DNA of 64,000 nt from Diadema setosum. Its lineage: Eukaryota; Echinodermata; Echinoidea; Diadematoida; Diadematidae. Positions within the stretch are counted from its first letter, which is position 1. Each line of letters opens with the position of its first letter. Location: positions 15,713,385 to 15,777,384 of the forward strand of contig NC_092705.1 in NCBI RefSeq assembly GCF_964275005.1. Direction: 5' to 3'. The notes under the pieces are model-generated. The model was not told the DNA's origin and did no database searches. It saw only the letters and a program-made list of their open reading frames with translations. Both the position numbers and the translations under genes were made by a program. This document shows, one piece after another, positions 53,336 to 64,000 of this stretch.

Positions 53336-55265
53336 CATTTAAAAAAAAAAAAAATGATTTGGATTATTTGGGGCTCATGAACACTTTATTTTCGTCTCAG
53401 ATCCGCCACGCACAACACAGTTCTAGTTTGTAGAAAATTTTCCGAAACGCAGATTGGACAGGAGACCCACAGGTCTCCTAGTACTTTTCTCTCTTTTTTT
53501 ATACAGATGGCGATGATGGTGATGATGATGGATGGTGGTGGTGATGACGATGATGACGATAGTGACGATGATCATGAGGATGATGATCAGAAATGAATAA
53601 TAAGAATGTCCGGTGTTATGATATATAGGCACGCACACAAACACGCACACATGCCCATCAGGTTCTAAACGTAGTACAAGAACATCCATAAGAAAGAAAA
53701 TTCTGTTGATATTATCATCACAGTTTTCTTTTTTATACTTTTATTTTCGTCGCTTCACACCCACAACACCAACGAAAATCAGACCACTTAGGCCTATTAG
53801 CATCATTATGTCAATAATGCAAAGTGACTCATATATTACATAGTGTTGGATTTGAGAGGAGAAACTGTGAGTGTGTACTATAATATAAGCCTAGTAACAG
53901 AATGTGTTCTTTTTCAATTAAAGGAGCATGTCGCAAACTTCAATTGGAAATGGCTGACTAAAGACGCAACCAGTTTCATTATGATAAGTCCATTGCAAGA
54001 TGCCACATTTGCCTTACGATGGACATTATAAGTCCGCTCAAAACTTTTTTTTTCCTATAGAGATCATACAAATTGCTTTTAGGAAAAATATTTCACTTTG
54101 AACAGTATACATTGACAAAAATTTCATGAAGGGTGATCGGTTGAAATTAAACGAGTTGCATTAATCAGAATGGTGGAAGGACTTTTCTATAAAGACGATC
54201 ATTTGAACATGGGGCAAGGTATGAAAGAAAAACACATACAGTAGGCCTATTACTTCGTAAGTCTGCTGCAATAAAAAGCTTGCTGTTCGAAGAGATTAAT
54301 TCAAAATACAATATACGTTCAGGCCTTCGCTGCGTTTTCAAAAATGTGGGGGGGGGGAGGGGCAGTTCATATTTCTGGTGCCACTTCCGGGTTTTATCAG
54401 CTGACAAGCAAACAAACAAACAAACAAACAAACAAACAGAACAAAAACTTAACCACATTTTTCTAGTGCCATTAAGTTGGGCACCGAGCCCTCTCCCCCC
54501 GGCTGCACCGGCCCTGATGTTTATAATTACCGTACTTAAACAGTGGAATCATTTTGACCCCATACGGTTACAGATAATTCAGAGTGCATTTCTTTGTGCG
54601 TTTAGACGTAAATTAACATCACTTTTTGGAGTGATTATTGAGGTGTTTTAGTGTAAATATCAAATAACATTGATGATCACTCAGTTTAACAATGCCCTTT
54701 TGACTTGTACATGTACTATTATGTTTGTACTGTACGCATAATCAAATTACTGTGTAAATGACTTAATTATTTCATCATCGTGGTTGTGCATTAATACCGA
54801 AATTACTGAAGTTCTCCTTTTATCTTTTTTCTTTTGTTTTGACATGAATGCTCATTTTGGTCAGTTTCAATCATTTTCAATCATTTTCAATCTCCGCAGT
54901 GCTATGAAGAACTCATATTTCCTGGGGAATCTGCAATTCCTGCAGACTTGAACTTACTTTTCGTGTAGGTATCCGTCATGTTACTCAGTCTCTCCCTCTC
55001 TCTACGACCTTTTTTTCTTTCCTTTTTTTTTAATCTGTAGTATCTGCACGATCGTAAATAGGCTTACTATTTTTTCCAGTATATTTTAGTGAGATGTGTC
55101 TTGTCCCATTTTATGTCTTTTGTATCACAATTTGAAATATATTATATATTAGAAATATGAAACAAAAAATTTATTTTTTCTTTTCTTTCTTTAAAACACA
55201 ACAAAACAAATTGGACTGAAAGCTGTAAAATATTATCTTGTATTTTTTCCTAAACCACCAAATCT
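53336..55265. other. UPF3-STAG intergenic region, left part: no gene seen
   Basis: Contains a GAT/GAC-type array (about 53505-53585), a (CAAA)n stretch near 54405-54440, and a block at 54340-54410 that is inversely similar to 53135-53190 (ATGAAACCCGG / CCGGGTTTTATC), perhaps pieces of one older element. Confidence 0.45.
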
Positions 55266-55270
55266 CACTT

Positions 55271-55369
55271 TCTTCTTCTTCTTCTTCTTCTTCTCCTTCT
55301 TCCTTTTCTTCCTGTTATTATGATTATAGATATCATTACTTAAAGTTATTAATTTAATTATTATTATCA

Positions 55370-55412
<43 letters not shown>

Positions 55413-55463
55413 CATCATCATCATTATTATCATTATTATTATTATCATTATTATTATTATCAT

Positions 55464-55508
<45 letters not shown>

Positions 55509-55551
55509 CACTACTACTACTACTACTATCATCATCATCATCATCATCATC
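55271..55551. repeat. Compound trinucleotide array (TTC, ATT, ATC, ACT)
   Basis: Successive blocks of TTC, ATT with ATC variants, a long ACT run, then ATC, about 280 bp in all. Confidence 0.95.
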
Positions 55552-56466
55552 ACTAAATTGTTACAAAATATTGTAACACCTTTATTTTAGTGTTGATGTT
55601 CTTCGATGGCGTATCGGTGTTACATTGGTATGAAACGTTATCTCGACGCTCTAAAGAAACGACCAAGAGACCAGTTCATATAAGGTATACAATTCCAGGC
55701 TCTTTATTTAATCACAGGAGGATATAACGCTTAACAAAGATATGATACAAACGGCCACATATTGCCCCTAAAGAGGGATGGCAAGGGAGACCAACACTTA
55801 TGTGTCTTTACCCAAGGAGGGTGAAAGAGAGAACTCCTTTCCTAAGCACATAGTCACTTTTATAATACATGTATACTAGAAGGAGGGGCTTAATCTACAA
55901 TATTCAAATATTCAAAATAGAGGGATTCAAATTATAATAAAATAAAGGAGTAGGTTAATAATGACCACTGTCAATCCATGGGTCACTGACACCAATGACT
56001 CACATATTACATGATGGGGATGATGGGGGAGATTCAGAAACTTGTCACTGGTAGACAATGGGGAGACAGGTTATCCAGAAATGTTTATGGGAGAGGTTAG
56101 GCTCCTAGGGAGGTAGGGTGAGTAGACTGACCACAGGATGTGATGACCAGTCGGGTTGGACAAAATTCTGAGAATAGCACTGAAGGAATTTTCCCTCAAG
56201 TCTGTAGTGATTGAAGCTTGGGTTTGTAGCAACAACACTCTTCCATTTGATATATTACAATATTATCATTGTCATCATGATTAAATAACCTTTATTAGTT
56301 CATGATGAAGTACGCAGTGAACAGTTGTAGTAGTAAAAGTACACGTATTGCTTTACTTGTATTTACTTTAACACTGTTGACATACTTGCACTTTTGTTAC
56401 ACTACTAACATACTAGTCAATCTAAAACGTTATGCCGACACTGTTATAATAAGTACATGTATGATT

Positions 56467-56474
56467 TTTTCCCC

Positions 56475-56505
<31 letters not shown>
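56467..56505. repeat. (CT)n tract
   Basis: About 18 CT units after a C/T-rich run. Confidence 0.9.
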
Positions 56506-56949
56506 GCACGGTATTTTGGCCAACGTTGAGGGCAGCAAACACCACTAATTATATAGAAGAATGATATCCTTTTTTAGCTACATTTTTGCACCGTCTTTTG
56601 CTAGATGTTACACTCAATCCAGGGTTTTACACCACTCCACGACAAAGCTTGTGTAGCAGACAATCTCGCGCGAAAGGTGGATTTTGAAAAGGCAAACTCT
56701 CATATATTTTGCCGATTTCCCGCAACAAAGTCGAGCGCTCTGGTAAGTTTGTATCATGTATTGAACTGGAATTTTTCTAAGATTGTTTGACGTTAGCTCA
56801 TGAGTTGAAAAGTGAATTATTAGCGTAAATTCCATGTCACTATCATTGTGATCGGTCGTGCTCAAATGCCTCTTGATTGAGCTTACGAGACAATCTACAA
56901 CCTCTTGTACGTGCGTACAGTACTGTAGTTGAGCTATTGATAGCTGTAT

Positions 56950-57021
56950 AGTATTTTGTACAGGAGGGAATAGGGGGGAGCCGGGAGCGGAGCTAGCTCG
57001 CTCGCTGCAACGCTACGCCAG
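56950..57021 (+). promoter_or_regulatory. Possible STAG 5' non-coding exon or promoter-proximal segment
   Basis: GC-richer stretch ending in CGCCAG|GTAATAG, a plausible donor facing the STAG coding exons. Another possible donor (CTCTG|GTAAGT) lies near 56742. No TATA box or transcript evidence can be seen, so this is only a candidate. Confidence 0.25.
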
Positions 57022-57827
57022 GTAATAGCCTGGCTCTTCGTTGAGTTACGATTTTAACCACATCGGCACCCGCATCAAATTTAAGTAGAACATCCTCGCT
57101 ACATTAAATTTACTGATACATTGTACTACGTTACTTGTACAATACTGTCAATATAGCCAGTAGTTGCTAGACGAATCGCGAATAGGACATGCCAAGTGAT
57201 GCCACCAGGCCTGAATGATAAAATGAGTCTGCCCTGGCCCTGTGTGGGTGGCTGTGCTGATATGACGTGAGGTGACTCGGTGATCAGATTCAGACTGGGA
57301 GGTTCTGCTTGTGTTTGAAAGTTTGTAGATTTCTACTTGAGTAGGTGGTCTATAAACCTTGGGCGCTCCTTAACACAGTTAGCCGCTTCGCTTTTGGGGC
57401 TGGTTGCAGTTAGTACATGAGATGAGGTGACTTAATAAGTTCAATAATAGCAGGGGTGGAGTCTTCTACCACGTAGACGCCTCATGATCAAGATGATGAT
57501 GGTACCACTATACTATACCAGTCTCTCGAACAATAGCAATTACTGGCATGGTATTGTGGTATATTTTAACATCCCTCTAATTTCACTGAGCATTTTAGTC
57601 ATGGTTCCCACTGTGTTTTTGTCCAGTGGTTCATTTGCCAATTTTCATACCACTTCTTTGTCACTGACCTTTTCTTTTGGCCTGTGGAGCTGTGCCACCC
57701 AGAAACATTTGGGGTTTGGTTTTGGCAATAATACCTTTGAGGTTGGTGACTTGGCATCAGAGATTTCCTGGCAATGAAGTCCATTTGTCCTTTTTGGCTC
57801 TCAGTATCATCACCCTGATGGTTATTT

Positions 57828-58475
57828 TTCAAGTTTCAAGTTTCAAGTTTCAAGTTTATTTAACCAATTCATTAAACATTTGACATTTTACAAAAGGATA
57901 CAGCATTAAGAATAATGAATGGTTTGGGACCCCAAAAGAAGCAGAGCTTGTAAAAAGGGGGTCCCGGATAAACATATAAAACAAAGCAAAACATACTAAA
58001 GTTTTAAACATACTAACAAGAAGTATAATAGTAACATATTTACATAGGACAGATGCAACACAAGCACACGTGCACACACACACATTCAATCACACAAACA
58101 CGTGTCACAAAAACGCTCATGCACATAGTTCACATGAAATTGCAGAAAGATACTTTCTATTTTACTATACTTTTAAATTCAGCTTCCCTGATCAATTCTT
58201 GTTTTACAAATTTCCCTCAAGATAGATGCGACATGTACGTTTAAAGTTGGATAGTGTTGAGGCTGACCTAATTCTCAATGGCAAATTATTCCATTCTCTA
58301 ATACAAACATATACAAATGAATTTTGGGCAGTTTGAGTTCTTGCAAAGGGTTGATGAATGAGATTACTTTTTTTGTGTGTTTGTGTCTTCAAGAGTAAAG
58401 AATTCTTGATCTCCTTCCTTGTGCAAAATGAAATTTTCTGGCTTCGTAGCAAGCAAATTTTCCATTCCATGATTA
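57828..58475 (-). pseudogene. LINE 3' fragment with RT C-terminus and (CTTGAAA)n tail
   Basis: The minus-strand frame at about 58204-58360 encodes FVYVCIREWNNLPLRIRSAS and then TLSNFKRTCRIYL, the typical end of CR1-like reverse transcriptases. About 350 bp of 3' UTR follow, and the element ends in tandem CTTGAAA units (plus strand TTTCAAG at 57828-57860). It is 5'-truncated, as is usual for LINEs. Confidence 0.72.
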
Positions 58476-58476
58476 A

Positions 58477-59038
58477 TCAATAGAATGAAGCGTTTATATA
58501 AAAAAATGCTGTATCTTGCAGCCTTTTTACTGTACTCAGATGTAAACTTGTCTGTATGAGTTTCATTTCGTCTGCAGTGATGGAGGGTGATGCTTCACAC
58601 TTTCTTTTCCACACTCTTTCAACTTCTTTAACAATGCCTTGAGTGTCTTGTTTGAGAAAATTCGTCTGCTTTGATGAAGTTGGCATTCCAGGAAACCAGA
58701 AAATGGTGCTTCAGTGCAAAGCAAATGAAAATCATTGACTTTATTGATTCGCATTCTCCTTTCTTGTTTTTTGCACCCGCATAGACTTGGGACAATTCAT
58801 CCAACTCACAGTTCTTGATGTTTTCAAAGTTGGTCCCAATCTGCTGGCAAAAGTCTGAAAAATACAGCAAGTGTTTGATTTCCTTCTTGGTATTCAAACT
58901 GTCACTCAAGTTAATGAGCTCTTGGCTGTATATCAAGAGAAGTGGAGGAATCAACATAGGCTTAGACAAGCCTTTAATGTTAATCCCCAAGTAATAATAA
59001 TACTCAGTTAAACATGGACAAGACCAAACACACATCAC
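58477..59038 (-). other. Minus-strand open frames of unknown origin
   Basis: A 136-codon frame (59038-58628) contains SLNTKKEIKHLLYFSDFCQQ and NCELDELSQVYAGAKNKKG, and an overlapping frame (58686-58477) contains IVKEVERVWKRKCEASPSI. Composition looks protein-like, but there is a frame change between them and no clear splice sites. It could be a decayed gene or retrocopy; I do not recognise the family. Confidence 0.3.
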
Positions 59039-59698
59039 AAAGTTAAACAGAAGACACTACAAAGTACAAAACTAGCCAAAGGCAAAACAACTAAGCAAGT
59101 AAAGTTAGTTAATATAATGTGATAATCCTTATGCATAATAATAATTTGATAAAACAATCATATAAAGCAGAAAAAACTGTGAAATTGCCAAGTATTGTAT
59201 GTATTTCTAACATGAGTAATGAGTGCAGCAGTTGCCGAGAAATTTGGGCAAGATATCATTAAGATACGAGTATGTAAGAATGAAGACGGCAAATTTGTTA
59301 ATACACACTGTCAGTAACCTAAACTTTTTTAAATATGGCTGTAATTCTAATTGCATGTTTTTAAAGGACGTGAATATATTGAAGTAAATGGCACAATTTC
59401 CCCAAAAAATATTATAATACAAAATATGAGGTAAAATCATTGTGTGATGGATAAAGTGTTTGGGCGTGCAGTAAATCTGTTATGCATCAAGAAAGTGCAT
59501 CAATAAAGTACATGCCTTCTATTAAAAATGAAATCTAAAATTGTTTGAAATGCCGATTTATTACATGTCTTTCCTAACATTTGTGTTACATTTATAAGCA
59601 ATTCTTTTGATGTAAGTTTGTATGAATGAGTAATTCATAAGTTTCTTCACATTATTTCTGTAATTAACATCATTGAATAATTTCCTCTTCAATGGCAG
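59039..59698 (+). other. AT-rich sequence upstream of the first recognised STAG coding exon
   Basis: No reading frame or repeat with clear ends. It ends in the acceptor tract TTTCCTCTTCAATGGCAG. Confidence 0.5.
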
Positions 59699-59708
59699 CC
59701 AACCACCA

Positions 59709-59797
59709 ATGATGCCAGCATCGCGAGGTGGGCAGCGAGACATGGGTGACCGGTCTCCTGCCCAGGAATCTGACTTCACCAATGCAGAGAGCACTCA
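59709..59797 (+). CDS. STAG: STAG first recognised coding exon
   Basis: The exon itself begins at 59699 after acceptor AATGGCAG|. From ATGATG it encodes a disordered N-terminus ending TNAESTH, which with the next exon aligns to TNETTAHSDAG of human SA1. Donor ACTCA|GTAAGT, phase 2. Confidence 0.8.
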
Positions 59798-62700
59798 GTA
59801 AGTGACCGACATCTAGACATCTAGAATCATATCCTTCCACAGTAAAACCTTTTATTATTATTGTCATTTATAATCATAACTTCCAACATTGATATCTGCA
59901 GTGGCAATAATCTATCAACTTTCAGAATCTCTACTTTTTACACTGTAAGTTGCACTGTTCCTATTGTCAATAGAATATTTTAGGATTTTTTCAGTATGGC
60001 AGTAAACTAAATGTCTTGTTTTCTTTTCATCTTGTATAAGTCTTTTCATCTTGTATAAGAGTGTGAAAACACTTGCATACTACACTTTGTAAGGTTTGTA
60101 ATATTGCTGTGCACTGTGAACTCTGTTTTTTTTTTTTCTTTCACTGCAAGAAATCACTTTGAGCAAACTTAATTTGTCCTCTTTATTTTCATTTCTCAAC
60201 AGCTCTGATGAAGGTGGTTTTGTAAGTATCTATCTCTTTTATTTTAAATTCTTTTCTTAAAGAATCCCATCTACTGGCGCTTCATAAAAACGTTATGCTC
60301 TGTCCTAAAATGTAACAAGTGTTCTGACCATCTTATGCTAATTTATATATCTTTCCTCCTGTTTAAAAGTTGAACTGATCAACAAGGATTGATAGATAAT
60401 CTGGATGTTTAGTGCTGTAAGAACACTGTGTTGTGAGTAGTGAAATATATGCATTTTTTTTTTTTCATATAGTTTACAAAATGTAATATGATGTGCGGGT
60501 ACTTGTCCTACATGATATTATAGTTACCATAATTGCCATAATGATAATCGTAATCTACAGTCTTGCTAATAGTAGTACTTGTATAAGTAGCATTTAGTAT
60601 TAGCACTATCAGTAGCACAGTATTTCTAGTTTTCCTATTTGTATTCCATGAATATCTAAATGTATATTCCTAATAACAGTACAATACCTTTGCTCATGGC
60701 CTTTCTGATCATTTCACGTTAGGGGGAAAAACTCAGCAGTGTTAATGGTGAAAAGTAATGTTTGTTATGAACATAAGCTTGTACTGCAGGAAAGTGATTC
60801 ACAAAATCTGCAGCCTTGTATATACAAATTTTGTGTATTTAATCATTCAGGTATACAAATTACATCAAATAATGTTCCATATACATGTATTTTGTGGGCG
60901 TTATGAATTATAAGACAATTCCGTAAGTGGTTGAATTCACTCTCTAGAACCATAGCAATGGAATGAGAAATAAGTATTATATGGGTTGTTTGTTTGTTTT
61001 TTTAGAAAAAAAAAACATTTTAGAAAAAAAAAAAACCCAAAGGCTATCAATTTCCCACCTAGGCTGTTCTGATACAGGTGGCAATATCTGTGCAAGTTTT
61101 TTTTTTTTTACTTCATGTATATCAGTCGACTTGTGAAATAACACTTTACAAAATATATGGCATACAGTACTTACCTCTGCCATTTAAGAATCATCAAATG
61201 CTTCATACCTCCTACTCAGTTTGAAGTATAATTGCATCATATGTCTTTAATATTGAATATCCCTTTCCTGTTTATGACCAGCATGGCAAGAAGGCCAAAA
61301 GGTTCAAGGGCCGAGGTCGTGATGATGACTCTGAGACGAGCGCCGAGCCAGTCACCATGTTTGAGATCGTAAGGCATGGCAAGAGTGCTCTGCAGGTAAT
61401 TGATGTATTTTCTGTCCCATCTGATTAGTCAAATGCCTGTTCGGATATCTTGCTTTGTTTATCTAGCGTGAAGTTTGTCCTGGCAATAATCATTAGCCAT
61501 ATATCATGATATTTTCAGTTCTCATTGTTCTTGTTGTTGGATTTTAGTGATTCCAGTGGGATGATTTCAGGAGTAGATTTCTACAAAAGGTTGTAGAAGA
61601 ATGTCAGAATTCTGTTCTGTTTTGTTCACAAATATGAAAATTATCCAATCCTGTGTCGGTGGAGAGTGCATTACTTGTAATACCTCTGCCTGGCATGTAT
61701 GGTGAGGGATGTTCCAAAGGTACTTAGCTTTGATGTACACCTATGTGTGTACTATGGAAATAAGAACTTAATGAAACTATTAGAAAGTGTACTGATTGAC
61801 CGTTGGCTAGTGTGTTTGAAATTGTTGCAAACAAATGGTACATAGTATACAATATATGTATGTTTATTTGATTGACACATGATATGCGATGTTTGACCTG
61901 TTGATCATGTGCATGCTTCTATTCCAGACTGTCGTGGACGACTGGATTGAATCGTACAAGAACAACCGTGAGGAGGCTCTGCTGGACCTCATCAACTTCT
62001 TCATCCACAGTTCGGGATGCAAGGGAACCGTTACCGCGGAGATGATGACCACGATGGAGCACAGTGACATCATCAGGAGGATGACGGAGGAATTTGATGA
62101 GGTCAGCTTCCACTGAAAGTTCTCATCCAGAATCATAGGTTGCCATGAAAGTCGTAAAACAATTATCGTGTTTCCTGGTATTGTACTAGAACTGCACTGC
62201 TCATGTGGTAGGTAGGTACGAGTTTACAGTGTGCCACATTGCTACAGTCCATACAATGTTTTTATAATCTGCCATGTCGCCAGGAACTGACCAAAACCGA
62301 ACACTCAGTGATGGAAAATTGTCAACTTTGTGTGAGAGAGGAATGCAAAGATGTCACTCCCAGAAACACATTATGGTACTAAAGGTGATGCATTTTACTT
62401 AACATATATGAATTAAACTAGCACAAGTGCAAAGGGTGAGTGGATGTAAAAATTTGTAGGTTACCGCACCCACTGATGATTAAATTTTCTTCCATGATTA
62501 TTGATTATTAGCATTTCAGTATTCGTTACATATATGCTCACATTTCATTTCTTTCCTTTTCTTTTTATTTTCTGCTGCAGGAGAGTGGAGACTACCCTCT
62601 CATCATCTCAGGCCAGTCTTACAAGAAGTTCCGCAGTAGTTTCTGTGACTTCATCAGCGTGCTGGTCAGGCAGTGCCAGTACAGCATCCTGTATGACCAG

Positions 62701-63487
62701 TACATGGCGGACAGCATTATCTCACTCCTGACAGGGCTCAGTGACTCTCAGGTCCGGGCCTTCCGACACACTAGTTCCCTCGCAGGTTAGTTTGCATCGG
62801 AGGATCGTGGCTGAGTAGGAGAGTTAGAGGATTAAAGGGTTAAGGGACACACTGTTTTGTGTGTATGTGTGTGTGAGGGTGTGTAGACATATAGTTTTCA
62901 GAGCAGTTTTGTATTATAAGGATTAGAGTCCCGTAGAGAGGATTGAATGACTGTTTAGCATTAAGTGGTTAAATGAAGTAATATGTAGGAGTAAATTACA
63001 CACCAGCTCTTCTGGACATTGGTGTTCATTAGAAGCATAAGTTATAAGTCGTGTATAGTGAGTTTGTCTACAGTATGTATTATCATGGGACTATGACTGT
63101 GCCCTCTTGTGTGATACATGAGGGTGACATGGAGTGTGAAAATGCTGTGTTTTTAGGCATTCTCTTGATGCTAATGGGAGATTACTGATTTTTCTTCAAT
63201 TCCTTTTCCTCCTCCTCCTCCTCCTCCTCCTCCTCCTTTTTCTTCTTCTTCTCTTTTCCAGCCATGAAGCTGATGACTGCTCTCGTAAACGTGGCGCTGA
63301 ACCTGAGCGTGAACCTGGACAACACGCAGCGGCAGCACGACGCAGAGCGGGCCAAGCAGTCCTCCAAGCGGGCCAGCGAGCGCATCGAGTTCCTCATGGC
63401 CAAGAGACAGGAGATCATGGAGAACACGGAGGAGATTCAGCAGATGATGAATAACATCTTCAAGGGCATCTTTGTCCATAGATACAG
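59709..63487 (+). CDS. STAG: Cohesin subunit STAG/SA (SCC3), N-terminal part; continues right
   Basis: Six exons (59709-59797, 60203-60221, 61282-61395, 61928-62101, 62581-62785, 63262-63487) join in frame to about 275 residues. STAG/SA is the HEAT-repeat subunit that binds RAD21 within the cohesin ring on chromatin. Very strong matches to human SA1/SA2 include [85 protein letters not shown] and [13 protein letters not shown]. The start is less certain: MM at 59709/59712, or Met at 59742 with a good Kozak context. The frame is also open upstream to the acceptor at 59698, so an earlier coding exon is possible. About a quarter of the expected roughly 1200 residues is present. It lies head to head with UPF3. 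Confidence 0.95.
60203..60221 (+). CDS. STAG: STAG 19-nt microexon
   Basis: Acceptor TCTCAACAG| and donor GGTTTT|GTAAGT enclose 19 nt encoding (H)SDEGGF. Phases 2 and 0 fit both neighbours, and the SDEG sequence continues the SA1-like N-terminal match. Confidence 0.82.
61282..61395 (+). CDS. STAG: STAG exon: basic linker and start of conserved domain
   Basis: Acceptor TATGACCAG|, donor CTGCAG|GTAATT. Encodes [13 protein letters not shown] (basic; a possible nuclear signal) and [19 protein letters not shown]. Confidence 0.94.
61928..62101 (+). CDS. STAG: STAG exon: conserved N-terminal helices
   Basis: Acceptor CTATTCCAG|, donor GATGAG|GTCAGC. Encodes [20 protein letters not shown] to RRMTEEFDE, aligning without gaps to human SA1. 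Confidence 0.96.
62581..62785 (+). CDS. STAG: STAG exon: STAG domain
   Basis: Acceptor TGCTGCAG|, donor CTCGCAG|GTTAGT. Encodes [20 protein letters not shown] through [20 protein letters not shown]. Confidence 0.96.
63262..63487 (+). CDS. STAG: STAG exon: STAG domain continuation
   Basis: Acceptor CTTTTCCAG|, donor TACAG|GTAATT, phase 2 out. Encodes [18 protein letters not shown], then a charged helix, and [15 protein letters not shown]. The next exon must begin right of 64000. Confidence 0.96.
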
Positions 63488-64000
63488 GTAATTATGATAG
63501 ACAGGAATGATTTAGCCTCCACCCAAAAGGACACAGGAGGCATGTTTTCAAGTCGTTTGTCTGTCTATCTGTCCCTCCTAGATCTTTTCACAATTTGAGA
63601 AAAACATTCTGCAGATTTCCTTGGCATTTGGACCCAGGGAAGTAGTACACAATGTGTTAATGCATCATTAATCAGACAAATTCCTTGAAGTTAAAAGCCA
63701 CTGTACTCTGATAAAAAATGTAATTTTCCAGCCGTAATTTCAGCAAATATTGTCTACTGGTGATATCTGGTAAGGGTAGTATGAACACTCAGTTGCCTGA
63801 AATGACAAGAGAAAGGGTAACAGATCAGAGTCCAGGATCACCTGAATTCAGCTAAAGTGTTATCTTCTGGTTATAAATTCCGGTATCCAGTAGTTATGTG
63901 GCAATGCCCTTTAGTGTAATCGAGCAAAGTGGACTGGAAATATTTCCCTTGTGTTGAGAGAGGGCGGTGAACCTTGTCTAATTGTAAATGGTTAGCCATA

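Larger units (their letters stand above)
55560..57825. other. UPF3-STAG intergenic region, right part: no coding gene seen
   Basis: No conserved frame. A CpG-richer stretch at about 56660-57080 is the best place for the STAG promoter (listed separately). Confidence 0.45.

Overview
The window is animal (metazoan) nuclear DNA: genes are split by long introns with GT-AG and a few GC-AG junctions, microsatellites are abundant, and many small fold-back transposons and decayed LINE pieces fill the non-coding sequence. The repeat style (TTAA-flanked fold-back elements, TGACCT/GGAC-rich elements, CR1-like LINE tails) and the moderate divergence from vertebrate proteins suggest a marine invertebrate deuterostome, most likely an echinoderm. 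This placement is inference; nothing here is species-diagnostic.

Three conserved genes can be read exon by exon, with consistent splice phases. (1) Minus strand, 24133 down to 1545 and beyond the left edge: a tolloid/BMP1-type astacin metalloprotease. It has a signal peptide, a propeptide with furin sites, an astacin domain, CUB1, CUB2 and a calcium-binding EGF; ten exons are present and the C-terminal part lies outside. (2) Minus strand, 52246 to 33000: a complete UPF3 (nonsense-mediated decay) gene of 11 coding exons and 749 residues, with an unusually long RD/RE- and Gly-rich C-terminal region around a conserved exon-junction-complex binding motif. (3) Plus strand, from 59709 off the right edge: the N-terminal part of a cohesin STAG/SA subunit, six exons including a 19-nt microexon. 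UPF3 and STAG are head to head. In human, UPF3B (Xq24) and STAG2 (Xq25) are also linked, so this may be an old linkage.

Everything else is introns and intergenic DNA. Tolloid intron 1 (10718-23796) holds several fold-back elements. 24134-32999 between tolloid and UPF3 has no recognisable gene and contains MITEs, microsatellites and a large TGACCT-repeat element. UPF3 introns hold two more copies of that element, a roughly 4.4-kb element with long inverted ends and internal tandem repeats, a mariner-type MITE, and two copies of a roughly 583-bp element with 9-bp target duplications. The UPF3-STAG interval (52247-59708) has LINE remnants and large trinucleotide arrays.

The three genes act in different processes (extracellular proteolysis, mRNA surveillance, chromosome cohesion), so no joint pathway is implied. 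I did not find an obviously new biological system. The most unusual signals are the transposon families with readable ends, the cysteine changes in the tolloid protein, and the UPF3 C-terminal expansion.
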